A stretch of 10,983 nt of DNA from Comamonas sp. (GTDB lineage: Bacteria > Pseudomonadota > Gammaproteobacteria > Burkholderiales > Burkholderiaceae_C), in contig JAFAIY010000144.1 of NCBI GenBank assembly GCA_019236485.1, positions 1 to 10,983 on the forward strand. The letters are read 5' to 3'. Shown one piece after another: positions 1-7,451 of the stretch; position 1 is the first letter of the stretch, and the number at the start of each line of letters is the position of its first letter. Both the position numbers and the translations under genes were made by a program. The notes beneath the pieces are model-generated. The model saw only the letters and a list, made by a program, of their open reading frames with translations. It made no database searches and was not told the DNA's origin.

Positions 1-337
1 CGCGCGCTATGCGAGCAATTCCGAAGGCATACGCCGCACCTTTGAAGGCTCGTCGCTGGAAACCATCAAGCATATGGTGGCCGCCGGCATGGGCGTGACC
101 CTGGTGCCGCGCCTGTCCGTGCCCGAGGATGCGCTGGCTCCCACCGAACGCCGCCGCAAGTCCGACGAGCCGCATATCCGTTATCTGCCCATCCACGAGG
201 AAGACGGCATCTCGCCTCCCACACGCCGCGTGGTGCTGGCCTGGCGCCGCAGCTTCACGCGCTACGAGGCCATTGCCGCGCTGCGCAATGCCGTCTATGC
301 CTGCCCGCTGCCGGGCGTGCAGCGTCTCTCGCAATAA
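1..337 (+). CDS. oxyR: OxyR, hydrogen-peroxide-sensing LysR-type regulator (C-terminal part)
   Basis: The reading frame is open from the left edge to a TAA at 335-337, giving 111 residues of the C-terminal effector domain. The segment with [20 protein letters not shown] and then SVPEDA closely matches the conserved OxyR block SLETLRNMVAAGSGITLLP of E. coli. The family is a LysR-type tetramer that forms a disulfide between two cysteines on exposure to peroxide and then activates antioxidant genes. Those two cysteines lie just upstream of this segment and so outside the window; the only cysteine here is near the C terminus (YACPLPG). The helix-turn-helix is also outside. dps follows 62 bp downstream on the same strand, a classical OxyR target, which fits the call. 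A different LysR regulator is possible but unlikely given the match. Confidence 0.9.
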   Translation, partial: ARYASNSEGIRRTFEGSSLETIKHMVAAGMGVTLVPRLSVPEDALAPTERRRKSDEPHIRYLPIHEEDGISPPTRRVVLAWRRSFTRYEAIAALRNAVYACPLPGVQRLSQ

Positions 338-399
338 GCGCCGCAGGGGTGGCTCGATGGGCGCGGAGTCCGGATTCGTTAAACCCGAAAGGTGAGAGC

Positions 400-939
400 A
401 TGGCCAAGCAAGGCAAGGACAAAGCGCAGAAACACAAGCCGGACGCCGCAGCGCTGCCGCCCGCGGCCGGCATCCACATCGGCATCAGCGACGAGGACCG
501 CGCGGCCATCGCCAAGGGCCTGTCGGCCCTGCTGGCCGATACCTATACGCTGTACCTGACCACGCACAACTTCCACTGGAACGTCACGGGGCCGATGTTC
601 AACACGCTGCACACCATGTTCATGGCGCAGTACACCGAGCTGTGGAACGCCGTCGATCCCGTGGCCGAGCGCATCCGCGCCCTGGGCCACCCTGCGCCGG
701 GCTCCTATGCCCAGTTCGGCAAGCTCACCAGCCTGCCCGATGCCCCGGCCCAGCCGCCCAAGGCCCTGGAGATGGTGCGCATTCTGGTGCAGGGCCATGA
801 GGCTGTGGCGCGCACGGCGCGCCAGCTGTTTCCCCAGGCCGACAAGGCCGGCGACGAACCCACGGCCGACCTGCTGACCCAGCGTCTGGCTGTGCACGAG
901 CAGGCGGCATGGATGCTGCGCTCCCTGCTCGAGGAGTGA
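400..939 (+). CDS. dps: Dps, ferritin-like DNA-protection protein
   Basis: The product is 179 residues. Dps forms a 12-subunit shell that oxidises and stores iron using peroxide, and often coats DNA. The start is ATG 400 because AAAGGTGAG (388-396) sits at the right distance; longer in-frame starts have no such site. Visible signatures are the four-helix Dps core with HNFHWNVTG (residues 56-64), LHTMF (70-74), and [13 protein letters not shown] (84-96). Ferroxidase ligand candidates are His59, His71, Asp86 and Glu90. The position that is Asp67 in E. coli is Met75 here, a variant I believe occurs in other proteobacterial Dps; Glu80 is nearby. The first 14 residues are lysine-rich, as expected for a DNA-binding tail. 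It lies 62 bp after oxyR and is likely OxyR-controlled, although I could not see a clear OxyR site in 338-399. A hairpin terminator follows. Confidence 0.93.
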   Translation: MAKQGKDKAQKHKPDAAALPPAAGIHIGISDEDRAAIAKGLSALLADTYTLYLTTHNFHWNVTGPMFNTLHTMFMAQYTELWNAVDPVAERIRALGHPAPGSYAQFGKLTSLPDAPAQPPKALEMVRILVQGHEAVARTARQLFPQADKAGDEPTADLLTQRLAVHEQAAWMLRSLLEE

Positions 940-994
940 GCCGCGCCTGGGCGCCGGTTCGGCCCGCAGCATGGCCGTGCTTTCAGTCTTCTTC

Positions 995-1036
995 AAGCCC
1001 TGGCGGGCTAGTCTCTAGAGGCCCGCCAGGGCTTTT
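995..1036 (+). terminator. Rho-independent terminator after dps
   Basis: There is a perfect 14-bp stem, AAGCCCTGGCGGGC (995-1008) pairing with GCCCGCCAGGGCTT (1021-1034), around a 12-nt loop. TTTT runs through 1033-1036 and more T-rich sequence follows. It ends the dps transcript and separates it from the phosphatase gene. The stem is A-flanked on the left, so weak activity on the other strand is possible. Confidence 0.9.
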
Positions 1037-1062
1037 CGCTTTTGCTTTTGAAAGGAATGCGC

Positions 1063-1905
1063 GTGTTTTCTGCGGCGGCTCCCATGGTCTCCCTGGTGCA
1101 GTGGATGGACGGTCATGCCATCTGGGTGTTGCTGCTATTGCTGCTGGCAGCGGCCGGCATGCTGCACTGGCGCGCGCATGGCCGGATCGCGTGGCTGTGG
1201 CAGGACCGCGGCACGGACTTCAGGCCTGGCGGCGGTCGGCTGCTGGCGGCGGCCGGGCTGGCCGCGGCAACTCTGGCCCTGCTGGCCGTCGGCGTGCATC
1301 TGTCCCAGTCCGTCCAGCCGCCACAGGGGCTGATGGCCCTGGACCTGGCACTGCAGCGTGTGGTGAGCGCCGGCCTGCCGCCCATGCTGCACCCCCTGGT
1401 CAAGGGCTGGACCAGGCTCGGGGATCTGCGCGTCATGGGGTTGCTGAGCCTGGCCGTGGGCCTGTGGCTGCTGTGGCAGCGCCAGGGCCTGCAGTTGCTG
1501 AGCTGGACGGTGGCCGTGGCCGGCACGGGGCTGTGGGTGCGCTGCATCAAGGCAGCCTTGCAGCGTGCGCGTCCGCTGGATGGTCTGGTGCATGAGACGG
1601 GCTTCAGCTTTCCCAGTGGCCATAGCGCGGGCGCGGCCGCGGTCTTCGGCATGCTGGCCTGGCTGGCCGCACGCCGTCTGCCGCCGCGCTGGCGGGCTCC
1701 GGTATTGGCAGTGGCGGCGCTGCTGGCCCTGAGCACTGGGCTGAGCCGCGTGCTGCTGTCGGTGCACTATGCCAGCGATGTGCTGGCCGGACTGTGCCTG
1801 GGCCTGGCCTGGACGGCCCTGGTGCAGTGGGCGACAGACCGTATCGAGCATGGGGGCGGCGCCCTCCGGTCGTTGCGGGCCGAGGCACAATTGCCGCTGC
1901 GCTGA
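1063..1905 (+). CDS. PAP2-family membrane phosphatase
   Basis: This is an integral membrane protein of about 280 residues with all three motifs of the PAP2 (type 2 phosphatidic acid phosphatase) superfamily: Kx6RP (Lys163 to Pro171), PSGH (184-187) and SRx5Hx3D (Ser228, Arg229, His235, Asp239). The motif-2 and motif-3 histidines are the catalytic acid and nucleophile of the family, so the enzyme should be active. Several hydrophobic segments are evident (about 21-33, 60-80, 123-138, 145-160, 189-203, 212-226, 238-254). Likely substrates are lipid phosphates or diphosphates, such as phosphatidylglycerol phosphate, undecaprenyl diphosphate or lipid A; the sequence does not decide. The start is uncertain: GTG 1063 has AAAGGA (1051-1056) at a good distance, while ATG 1057 abuts that site and ATG 1084 has none. 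It lies between the dps terminator and ubiA, 50 bp before the latter, and may share its transcript. Confidence 0.88.
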   Translation: MFSAAAPMVSLVQWMDGHAIWVLLLLLLAAAGMLHWRAHGRIAWLWQDRGTDFRPGGGRLLAAAGLAAATLALLAVGVHLSQSVQPPQGLMALDLALQRVVSAGLPPMLHPLVKGWTRLGDLRVMGLLSLAVGLWLLWQRQGLQLLSWTVAVAGTGLWVRCIKAALQRARPLDGLVHETGFSFPSGHSAGAAAVFGMLAWLAARRLPPRWRAPVLAVAALLALSTGLSRVLLSVHYASDVLAGLCLGLAWTALVQWATDRIEHGGGALRSLRAEAQLPLR

Positions 1906-1955
1906 CCGCGGCCTGCGGGCCCGGTCGTGATTTCCCGCCTTCCGGAACCCGTCCC

Positions 1956-2837
1956 ATGTCCGCCTCCATTCCTGCTTCGCCGCGCTCCAAGCTGTCGCTG
2001 TATCTGGATCTGATCCGCTTCAACCGCCCCGCGGGCTGGCTGGTGCTGGTCTGGCCCACGCTGTCGGCGCTGTGGGTGGCCGGTCAGGGCTTTCCGGGCT
2101 GGCATCTGCTGCTGGTCTTCGTGCTGGGCACGGTGCTGATGCGCAGCGCGGGCTGCACCATCAACGACATTGCGGACCGCGACTTTGACAAGCATGTGAA
2201 GCGCACCACGCAACGACCCGTCACCAGCGGCCAGCTCTCGGTCAAGGAGGCCGCCATGGTGGGCGTGGTGCTGGCTCTGGTCTCGCTGGGCCTGGTGCTG
2301 TCCACGCGCTGGGAGGCCGTGGCCTGGTCGGTGCCGGCCGTGCTGTTCACCATCCTCTATCCGTTCACCAAGCGCTTTTTCGCCATGCCCCAGGCTTTTC
2401 TGGGCATTGCCTTCAACTTCGGCATCGTGATCGCGTTCGCGGCCGTGACCGGCGAGGTCAATGCCACGGCCTGGATCCTGTGGCTGGCGAATATGTTTCT
2501 GGTGCTGGCCTATGACACCGAGTACGCGATGGTGGATCGCGACGACGACCTGAAGATAGGCATGAAGACCTCGGCCATCACCCTGGGCCGCTTCGATGTG
2601 GCGGCCGTCATGGCCTTCTTCGCGCTGTGCTGGGGGCTGATCGCCTGGGTGCTGGCGCCCTATGGACTCGGCTGGCCTTTCTGGCTGGGCATGGGTGTGG
2701 CGGCGGCACAGATCGTCTGGCACTACACCCTGATCCGCAAGCGCACGCGCGAAGGCTGTTTTGTGGCCTTCAGCAAAAGCCACTGGATAGGTGCAGCCAT
2801 CTTCGCCGGCGTGGCGCTGGGATTTGCATTGCGTTGA
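1956..2837 (+). CDS. ubiA: UbiA, 4-hydroxybenzoate polyprenyltransferase
   Basis: This inner-membrane enzyme joins the polyprenyl tail to 4-hydroxybenzoate in ubiquinone synthesis. The product has 293 residues, close to the E. coli length of 290. The first Asp-rich motif is NDIADRDFD (70-78) and the second is [13 protein letters not shown] (186-198), followed by KIG (200-202). These bind the Mg2+ and diphosphate of the prenyl donor and match the UbiA family rather than heme O synthase or chlorophyll synthase relatives. The N-terminal [16 protein letters not shown] is also typical of UbiA. Multiple membrane helices are visible. ATG 1956 is the first start that gives a family-length N terminus; the ribosome site before it is weak, consistent with read-through from the PAP2 gene 50 bp upstream. 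proC follows in the opposite orientation across a repeat. Confidence 0.94.
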   Translation: MSASIPASPRSKLSLYLDLIRFNRPAGWLVLVWPTLSALWVAGQGFPGWHLLLVFVLGTVLMRSAGCTINDIADRDFDKHVKRTTQRPVTSGQLSVKEAAMVGVVLALVSLGLVLSTRWEAVAWSVPAVLFTILYPFTKRFFAMPQAFLGIAFNFGIVIAFAAVTGEVNATAWILWLANMFLVLAYDTEYAMVDRDDDLKIGMKTSAITLGRFDVAAVMAFFALCWGLIAWVLAPYGLGWPFWLGMGVAAAQIVWHYTLIRKRTREGCFVAFSKSHWIGAAIFAGVALGFALR

Positions 2838-2842
2838 GCAGT

Positions 2843-2960
2843 GCGCGTAAAGCCGGCGCACCCCAAGGTGAGAGGCAGCAAGCAAGGGCCGCCCCGCAGC
2901 GAGGCTGCCGTCCCCCTCCCGCGTAAGCGAGAGAGGGGGAAGCGGCAAAGCCGCTCAGGG
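2843..2960. repeat. Hairpin-rich intergenic repeat between convergent ubiA and proC
   Basis: The spacer between the convergent genes contains three hairpins in a row. GCAGC/GCTGC pair around GAG (2896-2908). TCCCCCTC (2911-2918) pairs with GAGGGGGA (2933-2940), with a partly paired interior. AGCGGC/GCCGCT pair around AAA (2941-2955), followed by CAGGGGG. A longer pairing, GGCAGC (2874-2879) with GCTGCC (2904-2909), is also possible. This order, a C-rich run, a G-rich run, a small GC hairpin and a final run of G, resembles intergenic elements I recall from Comamonas, Delftia and Acidovorax genomes; that recollection is not checked here. Its position suggests use as a transcription end or mRNA stabiliser for both genes, although no strong U-tract follows on either strand. 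Confidence 0.6.
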
Positions 2961-2962
2961 GG

Positions 2963-3802
2963 TTATTTGCCAAATTCAGCGGCCAGCTCCTTGGCCCTGG
3001 CCTCGGCCTTGCGCATGGCTTCGATGAAGTGCTCGGGCAGCTTTTGCTGCTGCATATGGGTGATGGCCGCATAGGTGGTGCCGCCCTTGCTGGTCACGCG
3101 CTGGCGCAGCACTTCGGCGCTTTCCGTGGAGCGGGCCGCCAGTTCGGCGCCGCCCTGGAAGGTGGCCACGGCCAGCTTGTAGCTTTGCTCGGCCGACAGC
3201 CCCATGTCCACGCCGGCCTGGGTCATGGCTTCGAGGAACAGGAACACATAGGCGGGGCCGGAGCCGGAGAGCGCCGTCACGGCGTCCAGCTGCTCCTCCT
3301 TGTCCACCCAGCTGAGTTCGCCGGTGCTGGCGATCACGGCCTCGACCAAGGCCTTGCCGTGGGCATCGACTTCGGGGCGGGCGTACAGGCCCGTCATGCC
3401 CTTGCCCACCAGGGCCGGGGTATTGGGCATGGCGCGCACGATGCGGCGGGTGCCCGTCCAGCCGGCCACGCTGTCGGTGGTGATGCCCGCGGCCACGCTC
3501 AGGTGCAGGGCATCGCGGGTGAAGTCCGCCACGGGCGCTGCGGCCTCCTTGAAGCTCTGGGGCTTGACGGCCCAGACGACCAGGCCGGCCTGGCGCAGCG
3601 CCTCGGAGGCTGCGGGCAGGGCCTCGATGCCCAGGTTGTGCTGGAGCGCCTGGCGCGCGCCCTCAAAAGGCTCGACCACGATGATCTTGCTGGCCGGAAC
3701 ACCCTGGCGGAGCAGTCCGCCCATGATGGCGCTGGCCATATTGCCGCCGCCGATAAAGGCGATAGAAGGGAAAGCGGTGTGCGAGGTGTTCGTCTGGCTC
3801 AT
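2963..3802 (-). CDS. proC: ProC, pyrroline-5-carboxylate reductase
   Basis: This cytosolic enzyme reduces 1-pyrroline-5-carboxylate to proline with NAD(P)H, the last step of proline synthesis. The product has 279 residues; E. coli ProC has 269. The N-terminal Rossmann fold shows IAFIGGGNMASAIMGGL (14-30). Further family blocks are WAVKPQ (77-82), RAMPNTPALVGKGMTGLY (123-140), and the C-terminal signature around ALSGSGPAYVFLFLEA (177-192), followed by TSKGGTT (237-243). ATG 3802 is preferred over an in-frame TTG at 3823, as it leaves a short tail before the Rossmann fold; the ribosome site is weak. It lies 53 bp downstream of the lipoprotein gene on the same strand, so co-transcription is plausible. 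Confidence 0.95.
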   Translation of the reverse strand: MSQTNTSHTAFPSIAFIGGGNMASAIMGGLLRQGVPASKIIVVEPFEGARQALQHNLGIEALPAASEALRQAGLVVWAVKPQSFKEAAAPVADFTRDALHLSVAAGITTDSVAGWTGTRRIVRAMPNTPALVGKGMTGLYARPEVDAHGKALVEAVIASTGELSWVDKEEQLDAVTALSGSGPAYVFLFLEAMTQAGVDMGLSAEQSYKLAVATFQGGAELAARSTESAEVLRQRVTSKGGTTYAAITHMQQQKLPEHFIEAMRKAEARAKELAAEFGK

Positions 3803-3855
3803 AGTCTCTGCTTCGGTCTGCAATGGGCGGCCTGCATGTCAGGCCCGGACAGGCA

Positions 3856-5034
3856 CTATAAACCTGCGGCGCAGCTGCCGCGCTCTTGCCGCAGCGCGAC
3901 GAACTGCGTGACCTCGGCGGGATTGAAGTTGTTGTCGCTGACCAGCAGCAGCACGCGGCGGCCGTCGGCCTGCGGCGGGCCCCAGCTCATGCCCTCGAGA
4001 TTGTCCACCGAGGCCAGGCCCGCATCGGCCAGGTCCAGCACCAGCGTCTTTGGCACGGGCCGGTGGTTGCCGGGGGCTAGCCGGGCCAGGTTCAGCGTAT
4101 CGCTGCCGGCCTGAGCCGCGGTGCTGATGCGGTAAATGCGCGCGCCAAAGTTCAGCGGCGGCGCGAAGGAGCGCTCCAGCACCAGCAGATGCTCGGGCCC
4201 GTCGGCCAGGATCTCGCTGACGCCGTTGACGGCGCCGCGCCGCAGCCACAGGTTTGCGGGCAGGGCGTCCGGCACATAGGCCAGCTGGCGCACCGGCTGC
4301 TGGGTGGCGAGGTCATAGGCGGTGATGCGTACCGGGCCGCCCGCCCGGCCGGGGGCTGGCATGGGGCCGTCCTGCCGCAGCGGTGCCTCCATGGACAGCC
4401 ACAGCGTCCTGCCGTCCTCGCTCAGCGCCATGCCTTCCAGTGTGAGATTGTTGCGCGGGCCCTGGTCCGGGGAGCTGCTCAGCCCATGGCCCGGCGGCAG
4501 CGGCCAGTCGCGCAGCCTGTGTCCGTCGCGGCGGCTCTGAATCAGCTGCGGGCCGAAGCCGCGTCCGAAGTCGCCCTCGCTGCTCCAGAGCAGGGCCTGA
4601 CCGTCGGGCAGTACGCGCAGGGCTTCGGCATCGGGCGTGGCAATGCCGGGCTCAGGCACTCTGCGGCCGGGATAGGGGCGCTGCGCGGGACTCAGCAGCG
4701 TCACGGCGCTCTCCAGGCTGACCGCCTGCAGGCCGCTTGGGTCATAGCGGATGCGGGCCGTGTAAAAGCGCGCCGGATCCTGAGCCGAGCGGTCGTCGCT
4801 GACCAGGTAGTACAGGCCGCTGGCGGCGTCGTAGTCGATGGAGGACAGTCCGCCCACGGTGGTGCCCGCAAACTGCATGTCGTGCGGCCAGCGGACCTCG
4901 CCCAGCAGGCTCCAGGGACTGGCCTCGGCGCTGCTGCAGATGATGCGCGCCTGCGGGCCGGCCGTGGTGCAGGCCGCGACTGCGGCGCACAGCAGCAGAC
5001 AGCCCAGTTTGAGGCTGCGTTGCAGATCGTTCAC
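3856..5034 (-). CDS. Lipoprotein with esterase-like/phytase-like beta-propeller domain
   Basis: The product has 392 residues. A short signal peptide (hydrophobic 10-21) ends in the lipobox VAAC with Cys22, so it should be lipid-anchored in the envelope. The rest resembles the family annotated as esterase-like activity of phytase: GLSSIDYD (62-69), ATPDAEALR (132-140), NNLTLEGMALSEDGRTLWLS (195-214), NGVSEIL (270-276), LLVLERSF (283-290), DNLEGMSWGP (344-353) and LLLVSDNNFNP (362-372). The acidic residues in these repeats are typical metal-binding candidates. The substrate is unknown and the family name should not be read as proven phytase activity. Translation starts at GTG 5034, five bases after a perfect AGGAGG (5040-5045 on this strand); the overlapping ATG at 5036 is followed at once by TGA. 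proC lies 53 bp downstream. Confidence 0.85.
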   Translation of the reverse strand: MNDLQRSLKLGCLLLCAAVAACTTAGPQARIICSSAEASPWSLLGEVRWPHDMQFAGTTVGGLSSIDYDAASGLYYLVSDDRSAQDPARFYTARIRYDPSGLQAVSLESAVTLLSPAQRPYPGRRVPEPGIATPDAEALRVLPDGQALLWSSEGDFGRGFGPQLIQSRRDGHRLRDWPLPPGHGLSSSPDQGPRNNLTLEGMALSEDGRTLWLSMEAPLRQDGPMPAPGRAGGPVRITAYDLATQQPVRQLAYVPDALPANLWLRRGAVNGVSEILADGPEHLLVLERSFAPPLNFGARIYRISTAAQAGSDTLNLARLAPGNHRPVPKTLVLDLADAGLASVDNLEGMSWGPPQADGRRVLLLVSDNNFNPAEVTQFVALRQERGSCAAGL

Positions 5035-5143
5035 ATTTGCCTCCTGTGCTTTTCACGCGGTGTTTTTTAAGATGCACCGGTGCTGAATTCTGTGCCGCGT
5101 GGGGCCGCATGGATTGCACACAGCAAGGATGGGGAGAGCAATC
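5035..5143. promoter_or_regulatory. Divergent intergenic region between lipoprotein gene and aqpZ
   Basis: This 109-bp region must hold promoters for both divergent genes. Toward aqpZ there is a possible -10 box TAAGAT (5068-5073) after a T-run, without a clear -35. A perfect 10-nt palindrome, GCACCGGTGC (5074-5083), lies directly downstream of it and could be an operator. The AGGAGG for the lipoprotein gene is at 5040-5045 and the aqpZ ribosome site GGGGAG is at 5131-5136. Promoter positions are guesses by eye. Confidence 0.4.
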
Positions 5144-5842
5144 ATGGCATCCAATGTCAAAAAATGGTCGGCGGAGTTTCTGGGCACTTTCTGGCTCACG
5201 TTTGGCGGCTGCGGCAGCGCGGTACTGGCGGCCGCGTTTCCCAATGTGGGCATAGGCCTGCTGGGCGTCTCGCTGGCCTTCGGCCTGACGGTGCTGACGG
5301 GAGCCTATGCCTTTGGTCCCGTGTCGGGCGGGCACTTCAATCCCGCGGTATCCGTGGGTCTGACCGTGGCCGGGCGCTTCCGCGCCGCCGAGCTGCCGGG
5401 CTACATCATCGCCCAGGTGCTGGGCGCGATTGCGGCGGCCGCTGTGCTGTACCTGATTGCTACGGGCAAGGCTGGTGCCAATGTGACCGATCTGGCCACC
5501 AACGGCTATGGCGAGCATTCGCCGGGCAAGTATTCGATGCTGGCCGCGCTGCTGACCGAGGTGGTGCTGACGGCCGTGTTTCTGCTGGTGATCCTGGGCT
5601 CCACCACCAAGAAGGCCGCCGCGGGCTTTGCCGGCATGAGCATAGGTCTGTGCCTGACGCTGATCCATCTGATCTCGATTCCCGTGACCAATACCTCGGT
5701 GAATCCTGCGCGCAGCACCGGCCCCGCGCTGTTTGGTCCGGCCATCGCGCTGGAGCAGCTGTGGCTGTTCTGGCTGGCCCCCATCGTGGGCGCCGTCATA
5801 GGCGCGCTGATCCACAAGGCGCTACTGGGCGACGAGGAATAG
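5144..5842 (+). CDS. aqpZ: AqpZ, aquaporin Z water channel
   Basis: This is an inner-membrane MIP-family channel of 232 residues (E. coli AqpZ has 231), closely similar along its whole length. Both pore half-helices carry [12 protein letters not shown] (62-70) and TSVNPARS (184-191). The selectivity filter residues known from E. coli AqpZ are all present: Phe46, His175, Thr184 and Arg190. His at the second position marks water-specific channels, while glycerol facilitators have Gly there. ATG 5144 is chosen because GGGGAG (5131-5136) precedes it and the N terminus then matches AqpZ; upstream in-frame starts give an unlike extension. A bidirectional terminator separates it from convergent glpK. 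Despite that neighbour, the residues argue for water rather than glycerol transport. Confidence 0.94.
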   Translation: MASNVKKWSAEFLGTFWLTFGGCGSAVLAAAFPNVGIGLLGVSLAFGLTVLTGAYAFGPVSGGHFNPAVSVGLTVAGRFRAAELPGYIIAQVLGAIAAAAVLYLIATGKAGANVTDLATNGYGEHSPGKYSMLAALLTEVVLTAVFLLVILGSTTKKAAAGFAGMSIGLCLTLIHLISIPVTNTSVNPARSTGPALFGPAIALEQLWLFWLAPIVGAVIGALIHKALLGDEE

Positions 5843-5861
5843 GCCGCAGGCCAGCTTATGC

Positions 5862-5890
5862 AAAAAGGGATGCCGCGGCATCCCTTTTTT
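5862..5890. terminator. Bidirectional terminator between convergent aqpZ and glpK
   Basis: AAAAAGGGATGC (5862-5873) pairs with GCATCCCTTTTT (5878-5889) around a CGCG loop, giving 12 bp with a T-run on both strands. It can therefore end both the aqpZ transcript (+) and the glpK operon transcript (-), whose last gene stops 65 bp away. Confidence 0.92.
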
Positions 5891-5908
5891 ATGTGCGCTT
5901 CAAGTCTC

Positions 5909-5955
5909 TAGCGCTTGGCTGGTCAGCGCCGTCAGCTCTTGCTTCGATAGCGCTT
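5909..5955. repeat. Pair of TAGCGCTT direct repeats at the glpK 3' end
   Basis: The octamer TAGCGCTT occurs at 5909-5916 and 5948-5955, each holding the palindrome AGCGCT, with a related AGCGCC at 5925-5930. The second copy touches the glpK stop codon. This looks like a decayed copy of a dispersed element with AGCGCTTG arms that I recall from related genomes, but the evidence in this window is thin. Confidence 0.25.
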
Positions 5956-7451
5956 TACTGGGCCGTGGTCTGGCGCACGGCCAGCTCCCAGCGCTGCATC
6001 AGCTCGTCGGCGCGGGACTTGTCCAGCGTGGGCATGAAGCGGCGTTCGGCCTTCCACAGCGCCGACAGCTCTTCGGTGCTCTGGTACACGCCGGCCGACA
6101 GGCCCGCCAGATAGGCCGCGCCCAGGGCCGTGGTTTCCACGCAGGCCGGGCGCACTACGGGAATGCCCAGCAGATCGGCCTGGAACTGCATGAGCAGATT
6201 GTTCACGCAGGCGCCGCCGTCCACGCGCAGCTCGCTGACCGGCGTGCCGCCGCTGGCCACGGCATCGCGGCTCATGGCCAGCAGCAGGGCGGCGCTCTGG
6301 TAGGCAATCGACTCCAGCGCCGCGCGCGCGATATGGGCGATGGTGGTGCCGCGCGTGAGGCCGGTGATCGTGCCACGCGCATCGGGCTGCCAGTAGGGTG
6401 CGCCCAGTCCCGTGAAGGCCGGCACCATCATCACGCCGCCCGAGTCGGGCACGCTCTCGGCCAGCTGCTGCACCTGGCCGCTGTGCTCTATGGCACGCAG
6501 GCCGTCGCGCAGCCACTGCACCACGGCGCCGCCCACGAACACGCTGCCCTCCAGCGCAAACCGTGGGCTGGCCGTGGGCTGGGCCGCCGAAGTGGTCAGC
6601 AGGCCGTTGGTCGAGGTCTGGAATTTGCCGCCGGTGTGCATCAGCATGAAGCAGCCCGTGCCATAGGTGTTCTTGGCCATGCCGGCCGTGAAGCAGGCCT
6701 GGCCGAACAGCGCGGCCTGCTGGTCGCCGGCTACGCCGCCGATCGCAATCTCGCCGCCCAGCAGCTCGGCCGTGGTCTTGCCGAAATCGGCGGCCGAGGG
6801 CAGGACCTCGGGCAGCAGGCTGGAGGGAATATTGAGCGCGGCCAGCAGTTCCTGATCCCACTGATTGCTGTGGACGTTGAACAGCATGGTGCGGCTGGCA
6901 TTGCTGACATCGGTCACATGGCGCTTGCCGCCGGTCAGCTGCCAGATCAGCCAGCTGTCCACCGTGCCGAAGGCCAGCTCGCCGGCCTCGGCCGCGGCGC
7001 GGGCGCCGGGCACCTGGTCCAGCAGCCACTGCAGCTTGCTGCCCGAGAAATAGGCGTCGATCAGCAGCCCGGTTTTTTGCTGGATGCTGTCCGCCATGCC
7101 GGCCTCGCGCAGCGCCGCGCAGATGGGCTCGGCACGGCGGTCCTGCCAGACTATGGCGTGGTGAATCGGGGCGCCGGTCCTGCGGTTCCAGACCACCGTA
7201 GTCTCGCGCTGGTTGGTGATGCCCACGGCGCGGATGTCGCGCGCCGTCAGACCCGCCTTGGTCAGGGCCTCCCTGGCCGTGGCCAGCTGGGTGCGCCAGA
7301 TTTCCTGCGGGTCGTGCTCCACCCAGCCGGGGCGGGGGTAGATCTGGGGCAGCTCCTGCTGGGCCGAGGCCACAAGCCGTCCCTGGGCGTCGAACACGAT
7401 GGAGCGGGAGCTGGAAGTGCCCTGGTCCAGGGCAAGCAGATAGGTCGTCAT
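5955..7451 (-). CDS. glpK: GlpK, glycerol kinase
   Basis: GlpK phosphorylates glycerol with ATP to glycerol 3-phosphate in the cytosol. The product has 498 residues, a normal length for this FGGY kinase. The N-terminal phosphate-binding block is [16 protein letters not shown] (6-21). Glycerol contacts expected from E. coli are present: Arg82-Glu83 in GITNQRETT, Tyr134, and the catalytic base Asp243 in [22 protein letters not shown] (260-270) and [11 protein letters not shown] lie in the second domain. The loop that in E. coli carries the fructose 1,6-bisphosphate-binding Arg (GGKGGTR) is shortened here to LLGGEIAI with no Arg, so that allosteric inhibition is probably absent. The ATG at 7451 overlaps the TGA of the upstream acetyltransferase gene as ATGA, with AGGAA in front. 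It is the last gene of a glpR-GNAT-glpK operon. Confidence 0.97.
   Translation of the reverse strand: MTTYLLALDQGTSSSRSIVFDAQGRLVASAQQELPQIYPRPGWVEHDPQEIWRTQLATAREALTKAGLTARDIRAVGITNQRETTVVWNRRTGAPIHHAIVWQDRRAEPICAALREAGMADSIQQKTGLLIDAYFSGSKLQWLLDQVPGARAAAEAGELAFGTVDSWLIWQLTGGKRHVTDVSNASRTMLFNVHSNQWDQELLAALNIPSSLLPEVLPSAADFGKTTAELLGGEIAIGGVAGDQQAALFGQACFTAGMAKNTYGTGCFMLMHTGGKFQTSTNGLLTTSAAQPTASPRFALEGSVFVGGAVVQWLRDGLRAIEHSGQVQQLAESVPDSGGVMMVPAFTGLGAPYWQPDARGTITGLTRGTTIAHIARAALESIAYQSAALLLAMSRDAVASGGTPVSELRVDGGACVNNLLMQFQADLLGIPVVRPACVETTALGAAYLAGLSAGVYQSTEELSALWKAERRFMPTLDKSRADELMQRWELAVRQTTAQ

Noticed and set aside
349..399. Longer dps start at GTG 349
   Set aside because: The extra 17 residues do not resemble Dps N termini, and the ribosome site at 388-396 fits ATG 400.
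338..399. OxyR binding site upstream of dps
   Set aside because: I looked for spaced ATAG/CTAT-type half-sites and saw none that were convincing. Regulation by OxyR is inferred only from gene order and known biology.
1767..2948. Long open frame (393 codons) on the minus strand opposite ubiA
   Set aside because: It is antisense to a clear ubiA, its translation is rich in Gln, Arg, His and Gly without any fold-like pattern, and it spans the ubiA-proC spacer. It is a high-G+C shadow frame.
3029..4114. Long open frame on the plus strand across proC and the end of the lipoprotein gene
   Set aside because: It crosses two well-supported genes in antisense and shows low-complexity Gly/Ala/His/Gln composition.
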